Below the pieces are notes generated by a model. That model did not search any database, was not told the DNA's origin, and saw only the letters and a program-made list of their open reading frames with translations. This document shows, one piece after another, positions 5,648-7,153 of a stretch of 7,153 bases of DNA. Both the position numbers and the translations under genes were made by a program. Source of the DNA: Helicobacteraceae bacterium (GTDB lineage: Bacteria; Campylobacterota; Campylobacteria; Campylobacterales; Sulfurimonadaceae); assembly GCA_027083665.1 (NCBI GenBank), contig JALWNV010000065.1:1-7153 (forward strand), read 5' to 3'. The stretch's first letter is position 1. Each line of letters begins with the position of its first letter.

Positions 5648-6967
5648 ATGAGCAACAAGAAACTGCATATCGTCTCTCTGGGATGCACCAAGAATCTCGT
5701 CGACACCGAAGTGATGATGGGGCGTCTCAAATCGTTCGAACTGACCGACGAAAGCGAAGAGGCCGATGTCATCATCGTCAACACCTGCGGCTTTATCGAC
5801 GCGGCGAAAGAGGAATCCCTCAACACCGTGATCGGTCTCGACGCCGCCCGCAAAAAAGATTCACTGCTGGTCATGGCCGGCTGCCTGAGCGAACGCTACA
5901 AAGAGCAGCTCTCGCAGGAACTCAGCGAAGTCGACATCTTCACCGGTGTCGGCGACTACGAGCGGATCGATGAACTGCTCGCACAAAAACAGAGCCGCTT
6001 CAGCGAAGAGGTCTACCTCATCGACGGCGCCGAACGCGTCGTAACGGGATCGACCTATCACGCCTATGTCAAACTCTCCGAAGGGTGCAACCAGACCTGT
6101 TCGTTCTGCGCCATCCCCTCGTTCAAAGGCAAACTGCACTCGCGTACGCTCGAAAGCGTCGTCTCCGAAGTCGAAGGGCTCGCGGCGCAGGGGTTTTACG
6201 ATTTCAGTTTCGTCTCGCAGGATTCGAGTTCGTATCTGTGGGACCGACATGTCCGCGACGGTCTGATCCACCTCGTCAGGCGAATCGAGCTCGTCGAGGG
6301 GGTCAAAAGCGCCCGCATTCTCTATCTCTACCCGACGACCACTTCGAAGAAACTCATCGAGACGATCGCGGCGTCACCGCTCTTTCACAACTATTTCGAT
6401 ATGCCCGTGCAGCATATCGACGATACGATGCTGCGCCTCATGAACCGCGGTGCCGGCCGGGCGCAGACCGTAAAACTGCTCGAACAGATGCGCGCGCTGC
6501 CGGAAAGTTTCGTCCGCACCAGTTTCATCGTCGGCCATCCCGGCGAAACGGAAGCGATGTTCGAAGCGATGTGCGACTTCGCCGAATCTTTCGGCTTCGA
6601 CCGTATCAACGTCTTCGCCTACTCCGACGAGGAAGGAACCGCCGCGTATGAAAGCGAAAAGAAGATCGATGCCGAAACCATCGCGGAGCGTGCGGAGCGG
6701 CTGGGGGCGATTGCCGAAAACGCCAAACTCGCTTCGCTGAAGAAAATGATCGGGAACGAGATCGTTCTCGTCATCGACGGGCCGAGCGAAGAGCACGAAT
6801 ATCTGCTCAGTGCCCGCGATATCCGCTGGGCGCCCGAAATCGACGGAGAGATCTACGTCAACGACAAAACGGTCGAAGAGGAACTCGCATTCGGCATCAT
6901 GTACCGTGCGATCGTGACCGATATCGTGGGCGATACGCTCACTGCGACCGTCACCGGATATGCTTGA
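5648..6967 (+). CDS. rimO: Ribosomal protein S12 methylthiotransferase RimO
   Basis: RimO is a radical-SAM methylthiotransferase that beta-methylthiolates a conserved aspartate of ribosomal protein S12. The product has 439 residues, the usual size. The N-terminal UPF0004 domain has the three cluster cysteines Cys13 (SLGCTKNLVDTE), Cys47 (NTCGF) and Cys79 (GCLSERY). The radical-SAM motif CNQTCSFC gives Cys147, Cys151 and Cys154. The C-terminal part (about 375-437) fits the TRAM domain. The VSLGCTKNLVD and DRINVFAYSDEEGTAAYE segments favour RimO over the tRNA enzyme MiaB. I chose the ATG at 5648 because the family begins there and a -10 box lies just upstream; the frame is open further upstream but would run through the neighbouring gene. 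The Shine-Dalgarno sequence is weak (TTAGGC). The stop overlaps the tilS start by 8 bases. Confidence 0.96.
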   Translation: MSNKKLHIVSLGCTKNLVDTEVMMGRLKSFELTDESEEADVIIVNTCGFIDAAKEESLNTVIGLDAARKKDSLLVMAGCLSERYKEQLSQELSEVDIFTGVGDYERIDELLAQKQSRFSEEVYLIDGAERVVTGSTYHAYVKLSEGCNQTCSFCAIPSFKGKLHSRTLESVVSEVEGLAAQGFYDFSFVSQDSSSYLWDRHVRDGLIHLVRRIELVEGVKSARILYLYPTTTSKKLIETIAASPLFHNYFDMPVQHIDDTMLRLMNRGAGRAQTVKLLEQMRALPESFVRTSFIVGHPGETEAMFEAMCDFAESFGFDRINVFAYSDEEGTAAYESEKKIDAETIAERAERLGAIAENAKLASLKKMIGNEIVLVIDGPSEEHEYLLSARDIRWAPEIDGEIYVNDKTVEEELAFGIMYRAIVTDIVGDTLTATVTGYA

Positions 6968-7153
6968 CCCGGATACGCTGCCGGTACTGAAAAAAGGCCG
7001 GAACCTCCTCGCCTTTTCCGGCGGGGTCGATTCGAGCGCACTGTTCTTTCTGCTCGAAGCGGCCGGAATCGCTTTCGACGTCGCCCATGTCAACTACCGC
7101 ACCCGCGGCGCCAGCGACACTGAAGCCGCCCATGTATGCCGACTGGCGAATCG
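6960..7153 (+). CDS. tilS: tRNA(Ile)-lysidine synthase TilS (5' part)
   Basis: TilS is a PP-loop ATP pyrophosphatase that converts C34 of tRNA-Ile(CAU) to lysidine, so that the tRNA reads AUA and is charged with Ile. Only the first 64 codons are in the window. The PP-loop SGGVDS is at residues 20-25 after a strand-like LLAFSGG segment, and HVNYRTRGASDTEAAHV follows, matching the HVNH.LR..S..E region of the family. The ATG at 6960 overlaps the end of rimO by 8 bases with no strong Shine-Dalgarno sequence, so translational coupling is likely. The rimO-tilS order also occurs in Campylobacter, as I recall. Other PP-loop enzymes are less likely given this context. Confidence 0.88.
   Translation, partial: MLDPDTLPVLKKGRNLLAFSGGVDSSALFFLLEAAGIAFDVAHVNYRTRGASDTEAAHVCRLAN

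Noticed and set aside
6374..7093. Minus-strand open frame of 239 codons opposite rimO and tilS
   Set aside because: It is the shadow of strongly conserved genes, rich in Arg, Phe and Asp as complement frames are, with no supporting start signals.

Overview
The window looks like chromosomal DNA from a GC-rich member of the Campylobacterota (Epsilonproteobacteria). This is inferred from the rimO-tilS pair, from a stand-alone glycyl-tRNA synthetase alpha gene, and from AT-rich TATAAT boxes without a recognisable -35 element, the promoter style described for this phylum. Genes are tightly packed. I see no rRNA, tRNA, CRISPR array, insertion sequence or phage gene.

Layout: (1) The left end carries glyQ on the minus strand, followed by a doubtful gene start running off the edge. 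(2) After a 209-base divergent intergenic region, a plus-strand two-gene unit encodes a secreted M6-family zinc metalloprotease lipoprotein and, overlapping it by ATGA, a 121-residue exported protein that resembles the N-terminal pro-region of M6 proteases but has no catalytic domain. (3) Convergent to that unit is a minus-strand run: an outer-membrane beta-barrel protein, a NUDIX hydrolase and a small exported protein of unknown function, the last two overlapping. (4) A minus-strand HI0933/BaiN-type FAD-dependent oxidoreductase follows, divergent from (5) rimO and the 5' part of tilS on the plus strand, which overlap by 8 bases.

glyQ, rimO and tilS are translation housekeeping genes (tRNA charging, ribosomal protein S12 modification, tRNA-Ile2 wobble modification). 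The central part, about 1172 to 4333, is the accessory, envelope-facing part: four of its five products carry export signals. The most interesting point is the protease pair. The pro-region that is normally fused ahead of the M6 catalytic domain appears to be supplied by a separate, translationally coupled downstream gene. This suggests an inhibitor or folding chaperone acting in trans, although a truncated paralogue cannot be excluded.
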